DNA of 64,000 nt from Dyella sp. AtDHG13 (GTDB lineage: Bacteria > Pseudomonadota > Gammaproteobacteria > Xanthomonadales > Rhodanobacteraceae): NCBI RefSeq assembly GCF_003201105.1, contig NZ_QICJ01000001.1:496001-560000 (forward strand). The letters are read 5' to 3'. How positions within the stretch are numbered: the stretch's first letter is position 1; every line of letters begins with the position of its first letter. Of the stretch, positions 53,560-63,449 are shown one piece after another. The notes under the pieces are model-generated. The model was not told the DNA's origin and ran no database searches. It saw only the letters and a list, made by a program, of their open reading frames with translations. The position numbers were made by a program, and so were the translations under genes.

Positions 53560-55191
53560 ATGAATCGTGCCGGCCTCGCTTTACCCCTACGATGCGCGGG
53601 ATGGCTACTCGCGCTGGGGCTGTTGGCCTCGTCCACATCCCTATGGGCTCAGCCGCAGGAGCCGTCGGCGCCACCCGCCACCGACGAAACCCACGCCGAC
53701 CACCCCGGCGATGCGGTGGCGCGGTACTTCAATCGCGACATCGTCACGTTCCGCGCCTCCTTCCTCGGTCGCCCGCCCGAGCTGCGCGCGAGGACGGCAC
53801 AGGAAAACATCGACCGCGTCGTCAAGAAGAACGGCCGCGCGGAGGTTTCCTTCAAGGACACCACGCAGGGCCTGCTGGTGCTGCTGGGTGGTGAGCTGAT
53901 CACCATCGTCACGCCGGACGACCTGGACAAGCTCAACAACGAAAGTATGGCCGACGTGCAGGCTCACGTCGCTGCCAACCTGAGCGCGGCGGTGAAGGCG
54001 GCGGAAAGTACCGAGCGTCCCCAGTGGATTCTGCGCGGCGCGCTGTGGTCGATCCTGGCGACGGCGCTGGCCTTCGCCCTGTTCATCGGCGTCCGCTGGG
54101 TCGCCCGGCGTATCGACGAGGCATTGCGGCGCTGGCTGGAACGCCGGCTCGATGCCATCCGCCATGAATCCACGCGGCAGCTGGCGCTCGGCGTGCGCAC
54201 CATCGCGCGCTGGCTCGTGCGTGTCGCCACCTGGATCATCGTGCTGGCCGTGCTGGAAGAGTGGCTGCGCTTCGTGCTCGCCCAGTTTCCGTATACGCAG
54301 CCGTGGTCGGAGGCGATGCGCGGCTGGATCATCGGCCGGCTCTCCGATTGGGGCACGGCCATCGCGGGCGCCATTCCTGGCCTGGTCGCCGCGCTGGTGA
54401 TCCTGCTGGCGGCCCGCATGCTCACGCAGGGCATCAGCGTGACCTTCCGTGGCGTGCAGAGCGGGCGGTTCCAGTTGTTCCAGATCGACTCCGAACTGGC
54501 CGAACCCACGCGCAAGATCGTCGTGGCCGTGGTCTGGCTGTTCGCCGTCGCCATGGCGTACCCGTACCTGCCCGGCGCGCAGACCGAAGCCTTCAAGGGG
54601 CTGAGCGTGCTGGTCGGCCTGATGGTGTCGCTGGGCGCCTCGGGCATCGTCGGCCAGGCGGCCGGCAGCTTCACCATTCTCTATTCGCGCACCATGAAGG
54701 TGGGCGACCTGGTGCGCAGCGGAAATACCGAGGGCGTCGTGCTGCAGATCGGCCTGTTCGCCACGCGCCTGCGCACGCTGACCGGCGTGGAGGTGAACAT
54801 CCCCAACAACGTGGTACTGGGCACCCAGCTGCTCAACTATTCCCGGCACCCGGAAGGCCCGGGCATGTGGCTGGAAACCTGCGTGACCATCGGCTACGAC
54901 ACGCCGTGGCGGCAGGTGCAGCAGATGCTGCTGGGTGCGGCGGACGAAACGGCGCTCATCGAGAAATCACCCGCGCCGTTCGTGCTGCAGACGGCGCTTT
55001 CGGACTTCTATGTCGAATACCGCCTGCGCGTGCGCATCGTCGACGTCAGCCAGCGGCAGAACATCATGAGCGAGCTGCACGCGCGCATCCAGGACCACTT
55101 CAACGTAGCCGGCGTGCAGATCATGTCGCCGCACTACGTCACGGATCCCAAGGAACCCAAGGTCGTTGCGCCAGAACACTGGAACGGCTAA
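53560..55191 (+). CDS. MscS-family mechanosensitive ion channel
   Basis: 543 residues. Signal peptide to about 31, periplasmic domain to about 165, then four to five membrane helices (for example SILATALAFALFIGVRWV), the pore helix and gate (LVGLMVSLGASGIVGQAAGSF near 350-370), and the cytoplasmic beta domain (VGDLVRSGNTEGVVLQIGLFATRLRT, VNIPNNVVLG). It releases solutes on hypo-osmotic shock. It ends 9 bp before the diguanylate cyclase gene. Confidence 0.92.
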   Translation: MNRAGLALPLRCAGWLLALGLLASSTSLWAQPQEPSAPPATDETHADHPGDAVARYFNRDIVTFRASFLGRPPELRARTAQENIDRVVKKNGRAEVSFKDTTQGLLVLLGGELITIVTPDDLDKLNNESMADVQAHVAANLSAAVKAAESTERPQWILRGALWSILATALAFALFIGVRWVARRIDEALRRWLERRLDAIRHESTRQLALGVRTIARWLVRVATWIIVLAVLEEWLRFVLAQFPYTQPWSEAMRGWIIGRLSDWGTAIAGAIPGLVAALVILLAARMLTQGISVTFRGVQSGRFQLFQIDSELAEPTRKIVVAVVWLFAVAMAYPYLPGAQTEAFKGLSVLVGLMVSLGASGIVGQAAGSFTILYSRTMKVGDLVRSGNTEGVVLQIGLFATRLRTLTGVEVNIPNNVVLGTQLLNYSRHPEGPGMWLETCVTIGYDTPWRQVQQMLLGAADETALIEKSPAPFVLQTALSDFYVEYRLRVRIVDVSQRQNIMSELHARIQDHFNVAGVQIMSPHYVTDPKEPKVVAPEHWNG

Positions 55192-55200
55192 AACGCCTGC

Positions 55201-56958
55201 ATGTTCTTCTCCAGGGACGCCTCCATCCGCCGGCAGTTCGCCGTTTTCCTCGGGGCGATCTACGTGGTGCTGCTGCCCTTCGCCGCCTGGGTGCTGTTCC
55301 ATCAATGGACGGCCTATGAAGCAGCCCGCGAGAACCTGGACGACTTCGGCCGGTTCCACACCACGCTGATCGCCATGGAACGGCTCTCGGTCGAACGCAT
55401 GGCGACCGCGCAGATGCTGGGCAGAGCCGCCCGCCGCGGTACGCTCGAGCAAACCGAACTCAGCCACGCACGCGGCGCGGTGGACGATCGACTGCAAGCG
55501 CTCGCCGCAGCCATCGGCTACAAGGCCTGCCATCATTGCGGCGAACTGTCGACCTCGCTGGATACCGTGACGGCGAACCTTCACGCAGCACGTGAACGTG
55601 TCGACGCCCTGCTCGCCGATGGCCCCGTGTCCGCCACCGACGTCAGTGTCACCGATCGCCTCGCCGACTGCGGCTCGCAACTCTCGACGCTGGCCGGCGC
55701 CAGCGTAGCCATGTCCGTCCAGCACGAACCGAACGCCGTACGCTACATCTACGTGGCCTCGTTCGCCGCCCTGCTGCGCGACCAGGCCGGCCAGCTCGGC
55801 ACGCAAGCAACCCAGGTGCTGGCCGGCGGTAGCCCGATAAACGCCGGAGCGTATCGCGCCATCGAGCGGACCATCGGCAGGATCAAACTGCTCCATTGGC
55901 TGAGCGCCACCGTCGTGCACCAGCACGAGGCGCTGTCCGATCGCCTTGTCGCGCATATCGAAACCGGCTATCTCGACGCCGGGCTGACGTATGCGCAGAA
56001 CACCGTCGATGCGGTGGCCGCCAACGGCAAGACACCCTCGACGGCGGAATTCGATCAGCGCTACGCCGCCTCGCTGGCCCCCATCACCGACCTGCGCGAC
56101 GATGCGCTTCGCCTTGCCTCCACCGCCCTGCAGCGGGACGAACACCGGCAAGGCCTGCAGTTGATGTTCACGGCCATCGCGGTCGCGCTGCTCGCCCTGT
56201 TCCTGGTATTCGTCTCGCGGCAATTCCATCGCAGGATCGTCAAGCCATTCGTCGACGCGCGCCGGTTCGTGCTCGACGTCACCGCCAACCGCGGCATGGT
56301 GCGCTCGGCGCCGCAGGGCTATCGGGGCGAGATCCGCGATCTGTTCTCGGCCTTGTCGGCCCTGAAGGTAAGCAACGACCGCCGCTTCGAGCTGGAGAAG
56401 GAACGCGAACGCCTGATCCAGGAACTCCGCCTGATGGCGGAAACCGACTTCCTCACCGGCCTGCTCAACCGACGCTCGTTCGAGCGCCGCGCCATCGACA
56501 TGCTCTCCGACCGGCGCAACAACGATGGCTGGATCGTGCTTACCGCATTCGACGTCGACCACTTCAAGCGCATCAACGACACCTATGGCCACGAAGCGGG
56601 CGACATGGCGCTGCGCAAGCTGTCGGAACTGGCCCGGGAAGCGTGGCGCGTGGACGACATCGTGGGCCGCATCGGCGGCGAGGAATTTGCCGTCATGGCC
56701 CGCGTCAAACTGCCGGACGACGCCACCGTGCCGGCCCGGCGGCTGATGGATCGCCTGCGCAAGGAGATCATCACCACCGTCGACAGCCGCACCTTCTCCA
56801 TCACCATCAGCTGCGGCGTCACCTACGCACACGCCACGAACATCCCTTCGCTGGAATCACTGATGCGACAAGCCGACAACCTGCTCTACGAAGCCAAGGT
56901 GTCCGGCCGTGACCGCATCGAGCTGGCTCCCTTCGACCCACGGCGTGGCGAAAGCTGA
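55201..56958 (+). CDS. membrane-bound diguanylate cyclase
   Basis: 585 residues. One helix near 14-34, a 290-residue helical periplasmic sensor containing CHHC (C110 and C113), a second helix near 322-341, a HAMP-like linker with coiled coil, and a GGDEF domain with GGEEF at 492-496 and a matching inhibitory site RVDD five residues before it. It should make c-di-GMP with product inhibition. No EAL domain. Follows mscS by 9 bp, so one transcript. The CHHC is not a heme-c site (no CxxCH) and may bind metal. Confidence 0.93.
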   Translation: MFFSRDASIRRQFAVFLGAIYVVLLPFAAWVLFHQWTAYEAARENLDDFGRFHTTLIAMERLSVERMATAQMLGRAARRGTLEQTELSHARGAVDDRLQALAAAIGYKACHHCGELSTSLDTVTANLHAARERVDALLADGPVSATDVSVTDRLADCGSQLSTLAGASVAMSVQHEPNAVRYIYVASFAALLRDQAGQLGTQATQVLAGGSPINAGAYRAIERTIGRIKLLHWLSATVVHQHEALSDRLVAHIETGYLDAGLTYAQNTVDAVAANGKTPSTAEFDQRYAASLAPITDLRDDALRLASTALQRDEHRQGLQLMFTAIAVALLALFLVFVSRQFHRRIVKPFVDARRFVLDVTANRGMVRSAPQGYRGEIRDLFSALSALKVSNDRRFELEKERERLIQELRLMAETDFLTGLLNRRSFERRAIDMLSDRRNNDGWIVLTAFDVDHFKRINDTYGHEAGDMALRKLSELAREAWRVDDIVGRIGGEEFAVMARVKLPDDATVPARRLMDRLRKEIITTVDSRTFSITISCGVTYAHATNIPSLESLMRQADNLLYEAKVSGRDRIELAPFDPRRGES

Positions 56959-56993
56959 GGTTGTTCCTTCACTAATGGACCAACGCGAACAAC

Positions 56994-57132
56994 GTAGCCC
57001 GGATGAAGCCAAAGGCGGAATCCGGGATCACGCCGCGCATGCATCGCTGGGCGCGAACCAGCGCGAATTGCGCAAGCGGTGAAAGGCTGGGGCGACATCC
57101 TCCCGGATTCCGCTTCGCTGCATCCGGGCTAC
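56994..57132. repeat. GTAGCCCGGATG-type inverted repeat element
   Basis: Arms GTAGCCCGGATGAAGCC... (56994-57027) and its imperfect complement ...GCATCCGGGCTAC (57101-57132) flank about 73 bp. This GTAGCCCGGATG/CGGAATCCGGG type occurs in many proteobacterial genomes. Between the convergent diguanylate cyclase and multicopper oxidase genes; it may also act as a terminator. Confidence 0.8.
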
Positions 57133-57183
57133 TGGGTTGCTGCGGCTTGGGGGAACGCGATTCTTGTCTTGCCACGGCTCTGC

Positions 57184-58650
57184 TCACGCACAATCGAACA
57201 AGCACATGAAGCCATAGTCCATATGCAGCTGCATATGGCAATGAAACAGCGACAACCCACGCTGATCCGCGATGAAATCCACCTCCGTGCTCTGGTATCC
57301 GCCCAGCATGGCCACGTCCTTGATGATGCCCGCGGTGGGCTGTCCGGCGATGCTCGTGATCTCGAAACTGTGCCGGTGCAGGTGCATGGGGTGGATATCG
57401 TCGCTGGCGTTGTGCATGCGCAGCCGGTAGCGGCGGCCGTGACGCAGCTGGAACATCGGCTTCATCGCTTTCATGTCGAAGGCGGTGCCGTTGATGGTCC
57501 AGCGGTTGAAACCGCCGATGGCCGCGTTCCGCTTGGCGAAGGTCATCTCGATGACCTCGTCGGGATCGGCGGCGTGCGGCGCCGGCATCGCGAAGCGACG
57601 GTAGTCCCAGGCGAAGGGCGCAGGCTTTTCCCAGCGCGGTTTGCCGTGCTGGCCCGCATACTCGATGACGATGCCCATGCCGTGCTCGCGGTCGTCGTCC
57701 GCCAGATCGCCCATGATCCACACGCCGGGATGCTTCATCTCCACGATGGCGCTGATGCGCTCGGCCGTGCCCAGCCACAGCACGGGCACCTCGGATGGAT
57801 GCGGCACGGGATTGCCATCGAGCGCGACGACCTTGAATACATGGCCCGGCAAGGCAAGGCTGCGCAGTTCGGTGGCGCTGCCGTTGACGACATGGAACAT
57901 CACCCGCTCGCCTTGCTTCACGCGCACCGGTTCACCGTGGCCCAGCATGCGACCGTTGATGGCGAAGGCCTGATAACCCACTTCGTATCCGTGCGGCGCG
58001 CCGCCGGCGAGCGACGCCTTCATGGCGCTCTCGCCTCGCTCTTCCAGTGAGCGATCACGTGCGCTCGGCTGCAGGAAATCCGCGGCCATGTCGCCGCCCT
58101 TGCTGAAGTAGGCGTCGAACTCCTTCAGCACCAGGAACACTTCGCGGTCGTAGTCGCCAGGCTCGTGCCGAGGCTCGATGTACACCGCACCGACCTGTCC
58201 GCTGTACTGACCACGCGTCAGGTCGTCGCGTGCCACGACATGCGTGTGGTAGAAGCGCAGGCCCGGCGGCCCGGGCGTGAAGGCAAGGCGACGCATGCCC
58301 CGTGCGGGAATATAGGGTGTGCCCTCTTCGGCCGCGCCGTCCACGTCAACGGGAAGCGTCTGTCCATGCCAGTGCAGTTGTTCGGGCGTGTCCGTATCGT
58401 TGAATACGTCGACCACCACGCGCCGGCCCTCCTGCAGGCGGATCAGCGGGCCGGGGCATTGGCCGTTATAGGCAACCGTGGAAACGACGTGTTCCGGCGA
58501 CAACTCGATCAGGCTGCGGGCAATGCGCAGCGTGTAATCCGCCTTGCCTTCCGGGGCGCTCAGCGCGAATGCGGCCGCATCGCTCCACGGCGCGAGGCCC
58601 GCCGTCAGCGCGGCAGCGCTGCCCAGCTTGAGGAAGTCACGACGATTCAT
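57184..58650 (-). CDS. multicopper oxidase, Tat-exported
   Basis: 488 residues, three cupredoxin domains. Twin-arginine signal MNRRDFLKLGSAAALTAG. Copper ligands: HWHG (H93, H95), FYHTHV, HPMHLHRHSF, and HCHMQLHMDYGFM at 470-482 with the type-1 Cys471. The axial position, Met in CueO, is Phe481 here. Likely role: oxidation of Cu(I) or phenolics in the periplasm. The start at 58650 gives the signal; a longer frame exists. No copper-resistance genes are beside it. Confidence 0.92.
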   Translation of the reverse strand: MNRRDFLKLGSAAALTAGLAPWSDAAAFALSAPEGKADYTLRIARSLIELSPEHVVSTVAYNGQCPGPLIRLQEGRRVVVDVFNDTDTPEQLHWHGQTLPVDVDGAAEEGTPYIPARGMRRLAFTPGPPGLRFYHTHVVARDDLTRGQYSGQVGAVYIEPRHEPGDYDREVFLVLKEFDAYFSKGGDMAADFLQPSARDRSLEERGESAMKASLAGGAPHGYEVGYQAFAINGRMLGHGEPVRVKQGERVMFHVVNGSATELRSLALPGHVFKVVALDGNPVPHPSEVPVLWLGTAERISAIVEMKHPGVWIMGDLADDDREHGMGIVIEYAGQHGKPRWEKPAPFAWDYRRFAMPAPHAADPDEVIEMTFAKRNAAIGGFNRWTINGTAFDMKAMKPMFQLRHGRRYRLRMHNASDDIHPMHLHRHSFEITSIAGQPTAGIIKDVAMLGGYQSTEVDFIADQRGLSLFHCHMQLHMDYGFMCLFDCA

Positions 58651-58833
58651 GATCGGCCACCGTGCGTGAGCGGAAAGGCCTTCGCCTCTCCATGCCATCA
58701 AGCATAGCGGTTCGCAGTCGCCGCGTGCGCACGAATGCGCACGTGGCGCAACGCGAATGCCTTCACGTTCGCTTGATCTCGCGGACGATGCCGCGCGCTC
58801 GTCGAGAGCTGCTCAAACGCATCAGCGTCGTGC

Positions 58834-60705
58834 TCAGGGTTCGCCGTTCGCGCGTATCGTCGCCTCGTTGATCGCGCGCACCTTCGCCTCGTCCACTTTT
58901 TCCACCTTGCGGTCGTAGGTGAACAGACCGTTGTGTTCGCCTTCGACGTCGGTGATCTGTGTATAGACGCTGCCCGACACGCTCACGGCCGGGCCTTTGT
59001 CGCGCAGCACCGCCGTGTTGGCGACGTAGCCGTCGTTCAGTGCGTCGCGGTCCTTCACTGCGCCGTAGGGATTGATCGGCGTGTTGGGCCACACATGGCC
59101 GGGAACGCCCAAGGTGAGTCCGCCGTGTTCACCGTCCATGGACGCGCGCGTCCCGTCCGGGCTCGGCAGGCCCGGCCCTTGATAGTCATGGATGTCATAT
59201 ACGTCGCCGGCATGCGGATCGCCCTTGGTGTCGCAGCAGTTGGCGCCGCTGCGCGCATCGACCAGGCGCGAAGGATCGCGCTGCTTGATCTGTGCGGCCA
59301 GCTCCGCCGCGGCGGGAATGCTCCACTGGCCCCAGCCTTCGTTGAATGGTATCCAGCCGATGATGGAGGTTTCGCCCTGGAGCTGGTCGACGATGGCCGA
59401 GACATCGGCACGGAAACCGGTCCTGTCGGCCTCGCTGAGCTTTTCGTTGTGGCCGTTGGGCAGCGCCGGCATGTCCTGCCACACCATCAGGCCGATACGG
59501 TCGGCCCAGTAATACCAGCGCGCCGGTTCCACCTTGATGTGCTTGCGGATGGTGTTGAACCCCAGGTCCTTGGTCTTCTGGATGTCGAACTTGAGCGCCG
59601 CGTCGGTGGGCGCGGTGTAGATGCCGTCTGGCCAATAACCCTGGTCCAGCGTAGCGAGCAGAAAGGTGGGCTTGCCATTGAGCACGATGCGGTTGCGTCC
59701 AGCCACCTTGTCGATGGCGATGGTGCGCAGACCGGCATAGCTGGTGACCTCGTCGCGTTGATCGCCCTGCGTCAGCGTCGCCTTGATGGTGTACAGGAAC
59801 GGATCCCGCGGACTCCACAGGTGCGGCTGCGCGATGGACAAATGCAGCGACTGGCAAGCGGGGCCGCTCGCCTCACCCGCGACCTTGCCATCCGCATAGG
59901 CCGTGACATGCAGCGTGGCGCCTTCGCAGCGCCCGTGCAGCGTCGTGTTGACGGTGAACGCATCCAGACTGCGTGCGGGAACAAGGTTCAACTGCGCCAC
60001 GCTGACGGCGGGCACCGGTTCCAGCCACACCGACTGCCAGATGCCCGAGGCGGCGGTGTAGAAGATGCCTTCGGGCTTCAGCCGCTGCTTGCCGACCATC
60101 ACGTTGGCGCTATCCACTGGCGCGTGCACGGCCACCACGATCTCCTGCGGGCCGTTCGTTCGCAACGCCGGCGTGATGTCCGCGCTGAAGCTCGTATAGC
60201 CGCCCGTATGATTCGCCACCTGCTTGCCATTGACGTATACCGTGGCGTCCTGGCTCACGGCGCCGAAGTTCAGCCGAACGTGCTGCCCATGTGCGGTGAA
60301 ATCAGCAGGGATATCCACCAGCCGCCGGTAGAACATGAAGTCCGCATGTTTCTGCACGCCGGACAGCACGGACTCGATGGGATACGGCACCAGCACCTGT
60401 TGCTTCAGCGCCTGACCGAACGGCGGCGCGCCCTGCCCGTCTGCCGGTGCGTACTGCCACAGCCCGTTGAGGCTCATCCATCGCGGATGGTCCAGCGATG
60501 GTCGCGCCAGCTGCGGCCTTGGATACTCGGGCAAGGCGTTATCGGGCGACACCTCCGCCGTCCACGGCGTGGCCAAGGGTGCCGGCTTGCCGCTCCAGGT
60601 GCCGGACGCGTCCGACGCCGCCATCGCCGGCGAAGCCATGCCCATCGCCACCATCACGCATGTGCCAAACCACGTCATGCACTGCATCCTCATGGTGCCA
60701 GCCAT
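58834..60705 (-). CDS. GH2-family glycoside hydrolase
   Basis: 623 residues. Signal peptide (to AMAAS), jelly-roll sugar-binding domain (FMFYRRLVDIPADF, VYVNGKQVANHTGGYTSF), Ig-like domain, then TIM barrel with WADRIGLMVWQDMP and the acid/base Glu in FNEGWGQW. The nucleophile is probably the Glu of DGEHGGL. Beta-galactosidase, -glucuronidase or -mannosidase activity are all possible; linkage to GH92 favours a mannose-containing substrate. The ATG at 60705 overlaps the GH92 TGA (TGATG). Confidence 0.88.
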   Translation of the reverse strand: MAGTMRMQCMTWFGTCVMVAMGMASPAMAASDASGTWSGKPAPLATPWTAEVSPDNALPEYPRPQLARPSLDHPRWMSLNGLWQYAPADGQGAPPFGQALKQQVLVPYPIESVLSGVQKHADFMFYRRLVDIPADFTAHGQHVRLNFGAVSQDATVYVNGKQVANHTGGYTSFSADITPALRTNGPQEIVVAVHAPVDSANVMVGKQRLKPEGIFYTAASGIWQSVWLEPVPAVSVAQLNLVPARSLDAFTVNTTLHGRCEGATLHVTAYADGKVAGEASGPACQSLHLSIAQPHLWSPRDPFLYTIKATLTQGDQRDEVTSYAGLRTIAIDKVAGRNRIVLNGKPTFLLATLDQGYWPDGIYTAPTDAALKFDIQKTKDLGFNTIRKHIKVEPARWYYWADRIGLMVWQDMPALPNGHNEKLSEADRTGFRADVSAIVDQLQGETSIIGWIPFNEGWGQWSIPAAAELAAQIKQRDPSRLVDARSGANCCDTKGDPHAGDVYDIHDYQGPGLPSPDGTRASMDGEHGGLTLGVPGHVWPNTPINPYGAVKDRDALNDGYVANTAVLRDKGPAVSVSGSVYTQITDVEGEHNGLFTYDRKVEKVDEAKVRAINEATIRANGEP

Positions 60706-63101
60706 CACTTCCGCTCCGTCGTCATCGACGCCGGCGCATCCTGCGGATCCGCGCCCCAGCTCTTGTTGGGCTCCGGTCCCATCGTGAGCACCAGCGTGGC
60801 GCCGTTCGCGATGTCGGCATGGCTGAACCACGGTTTGCTCCACGGCTTGCCGTTGAGCGTAGCGGACTGGATGTACATGTTCCGCGCCGAGTTGTTGCGC
60901 GCGACGATCTCCAGCACCTTGCCGTTGCCCATGTGCAGGCGGACGCGATCGAAGATCGGGCTGCCCAGGATGTAGTCCGGGCTGGAAGGATCGACCGGAT
61001 AGAAACCCATCGCGCTCAGCACATACCACGACGAGGTCGAGCCCTGGTCGTCCATGCCGGGAAAGCCGTAGCCGCTCGCATCGCTGCCATACATCTCATC
61101 GAGAATGCGGCGCGTGAGCGCCTGCGTCTTCCACGGCTGGCCGCTCCAGGCATACAGGTAGGCCGCCTGCTGGTCCGGCTGGTTGCCTTGCACGTATTGC
61201 CCGATCAGGCCGGTACAGTCGCGGCAGATGCCCTTGGGGTGATACGGCGTGGAGAAGAACGCATCGAGCTTGGCGTTGAAGGCATCGCGCCCGCCAAGCA
61301 GGTTCATCAGCCCCTGCACGTCATGCGGCACCAGCCACAAGGTGGACCAGCCCGAGGCTTCCTTCATCATGAAGTTGTAGTACGGCTCGCCCGGATCGAA
61401 CGGCGAAATCCACTTGCCGTCCTCGGTGCGGCCGCGCACGAAGCCCACGGAAGGATCGAACACGTTGCGGTAGTTCGCGGCGCGCCGCTCGAACATCGCG
61501 GCATCATCCGCCTTGCCGAGCCGACGCGCGACGTCCGCCAGGGCGTGATCATCCCAGGCGTATTCGAGCGTGGTGGCCGCGCCCGCCTTGCCGTCTGCAT
61601 AGGGCGGGCTGGCGTTGGCCGGCGGAATGATGTCGGAGATCCAGCCGTTCTTCATGTACTCCGCGAGATAGCCACGCGGCCCCTTCGGATCGGTGGCGTT
61701 CTTGCGCAGGTATTCGTAGGCGGCGGCATAGTCGAACGGTATGCCGCGCTGCCACGCGCCGTCGTAGAGGAACACGGCGTGGTCGCCATGGAACGAGGTG
61801 TCCATGTAGCCGCGCTCACGCGCGCGGTCCAGTTCCGAACGCATGATGTCCTGCACCACGTCGGGCTCGAGCAGCATCAGCAGCGTGATCTGGTTGCGGC
61901 CGGTATCCCAGAACGGCACGGGTCCGTAGCGGTTGTAACTGGCTACCTGCACGCGGCCATCCGCGCCGGTGAAATGGTCGCCCTTGCGCGCGACCAGGCG
62001 CGGGCTGGCGAAGGAGTGATACAGCGTGGAATAGAACAGCATGCGCTGCTTCGGCGTGCCGCCGGTGACTTCAACGCGATCGAACAGCTTGGCCCAGGCG
62101 GCGCGCGCCTGCGCGTGCACGCGGTCGAAGTTCGCGTCCGGGTCCTCGTCGTGCAGGCGCTGTTCGGCCTCCTCCGCGCTGTGGCCATGGGCGATACGCA
62201 CCAGCACCTGCTCGCCGGCCTTGGTGTCGAAGGTGACATAGGCGCCCGCGTAGCTACCCGTTACCGCGCGCCGGTCGGCTTGCACATCCTGGTCGCCAAT
62301 GCCGTAGCCCTCGTGCGCGTGGTTGGCGCGGAACGTGCCGAAGCGGGTGAACGGACGCGAGAATTCGGCGACGAACCAGGGGCCGTTCGCATCGTTATCC
62401 ACGCGCCCGCCCGTGGCGACGCCGCGGATCGTGTGATCGCCCACGACCTCCACGTCGCCGCCCGGCCGGCGCAGGTTGATGATGACGTTGGAGCGATGGC
62501 TTTCGGGAAAGGTGAAGCGCATCAGGCTGGTGCGCTGGGTCGCCGTCAGCTCGGCGCGGGTGTGGAACGTGGCGAGATCCACCGCGTAATAGCCGGGCGA
62601 GGCCTGCTCGCTCGCCTTGTCGTAGGTCGACTGCGCGTAGTTGGGCGGCACGGTCCAGTCGCCCACCACCGGCATGATCATCGGCGCGGCGCGGCCGCCG
62701 TAGGTCGAACCGCCACCGGTGAAACCGATCATGGTCGGGTTGGCGTAGTAGTAGGACATCGCCACGCCGGTGGGATAACTCAGGTCCACGTTGACGTTGA
62801 CCGGCGTCGCCTCGGTCGCGCTCTGCGGCAGGCTCGCGCCCGGCGAGGTCATGCCCGAATAGAGCGGTTCGCCCGGAGGCGGCGCGTTGCCGATCAGCTC
62901 CTGCCGATCCAGCGGCGCAGTGCCCACCAGCGGGTTGGCTTCATCGATGGCCGACTTCGCGGACGAAGACGAAGCCTCGTTCGCCGCATGGCCCGCGCCG
63001 ATGCTCGCGGCAGCGAACGCCGCCAGCACGACGGCCCTGCCAGCATGCCGATGGAAGAGGAACGAGGCACGACGGCGGAGGCGTGCAAGCGACGGATTCA
63101 T
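60705..63101 (-). CDS. GH92-family alpha-mannosidase
   Basis: 798 residues with a signal peptide (to GAGHA). GH92 enzymes are Ca-dependent exo-alpha-mannosidases. Typical blocks: DEANPLVGT near the N-terminus, RYGPVPFWDTGRNQITLL, GYMDTSFHGDHAVFLYDGAWQRG, YTYAWSG-like LYAWSGQPW, GFPGMDDQGSTSSWYVLSAMGFYPVDP with the catalytic acids. It frees mannose from fungal or host N-glycans or yeast mannan. Upstream of and translationally coupled to the GH2 gene. Confidence 0.94.
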   Translation of the reverse strand: MNPSLARLRRRASFLFHRHAGRAVVLAAFAAASIGAGHAANEASSSSAKSAIDEANPLVGTAPLDRQELIGNAPPPGEPLYSGMTSPGASLPQSATEATPVNVNVDLSYPTGVAMSYYYANPTMIGFTGGGSTYGGRAAPMIMPVVGDWTVPPNYAQSTYDKASEQASPGYYAVDLATFHTRAELTATQRTSLMRFTFPESHRSNVIINLRRPGGDVEVVGDHTIRGVATGGRVDNDANGPWFVAEFSRPFTRFGTFRANHAHEGYGIGDQDVQADRRAVTGSYAGAYVTFDTKAGEQVLVRIAHGHSAEEAEQRLHDEDPDANFDRVHAQARAAWAKLFDRVEVTGGTPKQRMLFYSTLYHSFASPRLVARKGDHFTGADGRVQVASYNRYGPVPFWDTGRNQITLLMLLEPDVVQDIMRSELDRARERGYMDTSFHGDHAVFLYDGAWQRGIPFDYAAAYEYLRKNATDPKGPRGYLAEYMKNGWISDIIPPANASPPYADGKAGAATTLEYAWDDHALADVARRLGKADDAAMFERRAANYRNVFDPSVGFVRGRTEDGKWISPFDPGEPYYNFMMKEASGWSTLWLVPHDVQGLMNLLGGRDAFNAKLDAFFSTPYHPKGICRDCTGLIGQYVQGNQPDQQAAYLYAWSGQPWKTQALTRRILDEMYGSDASGYGFPGMDDQGSTSSWYVLSAMGFYPVDPSSPDYILGSPIFDRVRLHMGNGKVLEIVARNNSARNMYIQSATLNGKPWSKPWFSHADIANGATLVLTMGPEPNKSWGADPQDAPASMTTERK

Positions 63102-63449
63102 GGTTTTTCCTGTGCAGGTGAAGCGGTGTTCGCTGCGAGCTGCGGAGCTTCATCGTGGAGCCTGTACAAATTCGTGGAGCCTGTACAAAGTTTCCGTAAC
63201 GTTCATTCCCCTCACCGTCATTCCGGCGCAGGCCGGAATCCAGTGGCCTCATCGTGCGGTTTTCGCGAAAGGTATGCATGCTTTGAAATCCCGCGAAAAC
63301 CGACACTTTCGTCACTGGATTCCGGCCTGCGCCGGAATGACGGTGAGGATATTGAGCGTACGCGCGAGCTTTTGAGCGGGCGGTAAGAAACGCGTACAAA
63401 AGCGCCAACCGCGGGATCGGGCCCAACGCCCGATCCCGCGTGCACTTCA
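63102..63449. other. 348-bp intergenic region before the GH92 gene
   Basis: Holds the palindromic repeat at 63211-63347 and a short tandem duplication (GTGGAGCCTGTACAAA twice near 63154-63189). No gene is seen. The TonB receptor gene ends at 63450, so this space must hold any promoter of the GH92-GH2 pair. Confidence 0.6.
63211..63347. repeat. GTCATTCCGGC-type palindromic repeat, long form (copy B)
   Basis: Perfect 35-bp inverted repeat (arms 63211-63245 and 63313-63347) around a 67-bp middle with its own pair CGGTTTTCGCG/CGCGAAAACCG. The arms match copy A at 10881-11026 over the GTCATTCCGGCGCAGGCCGG core; the middles differ in length and sequence except the inner pair. Confidence 0.88.

Noticed and set aside
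55501-55560. Heme c site in the diguanylate cyclase sensor
   Set aside because: The motif is CHHC followed by Gly; c-type heme attachment needs CxxCH.
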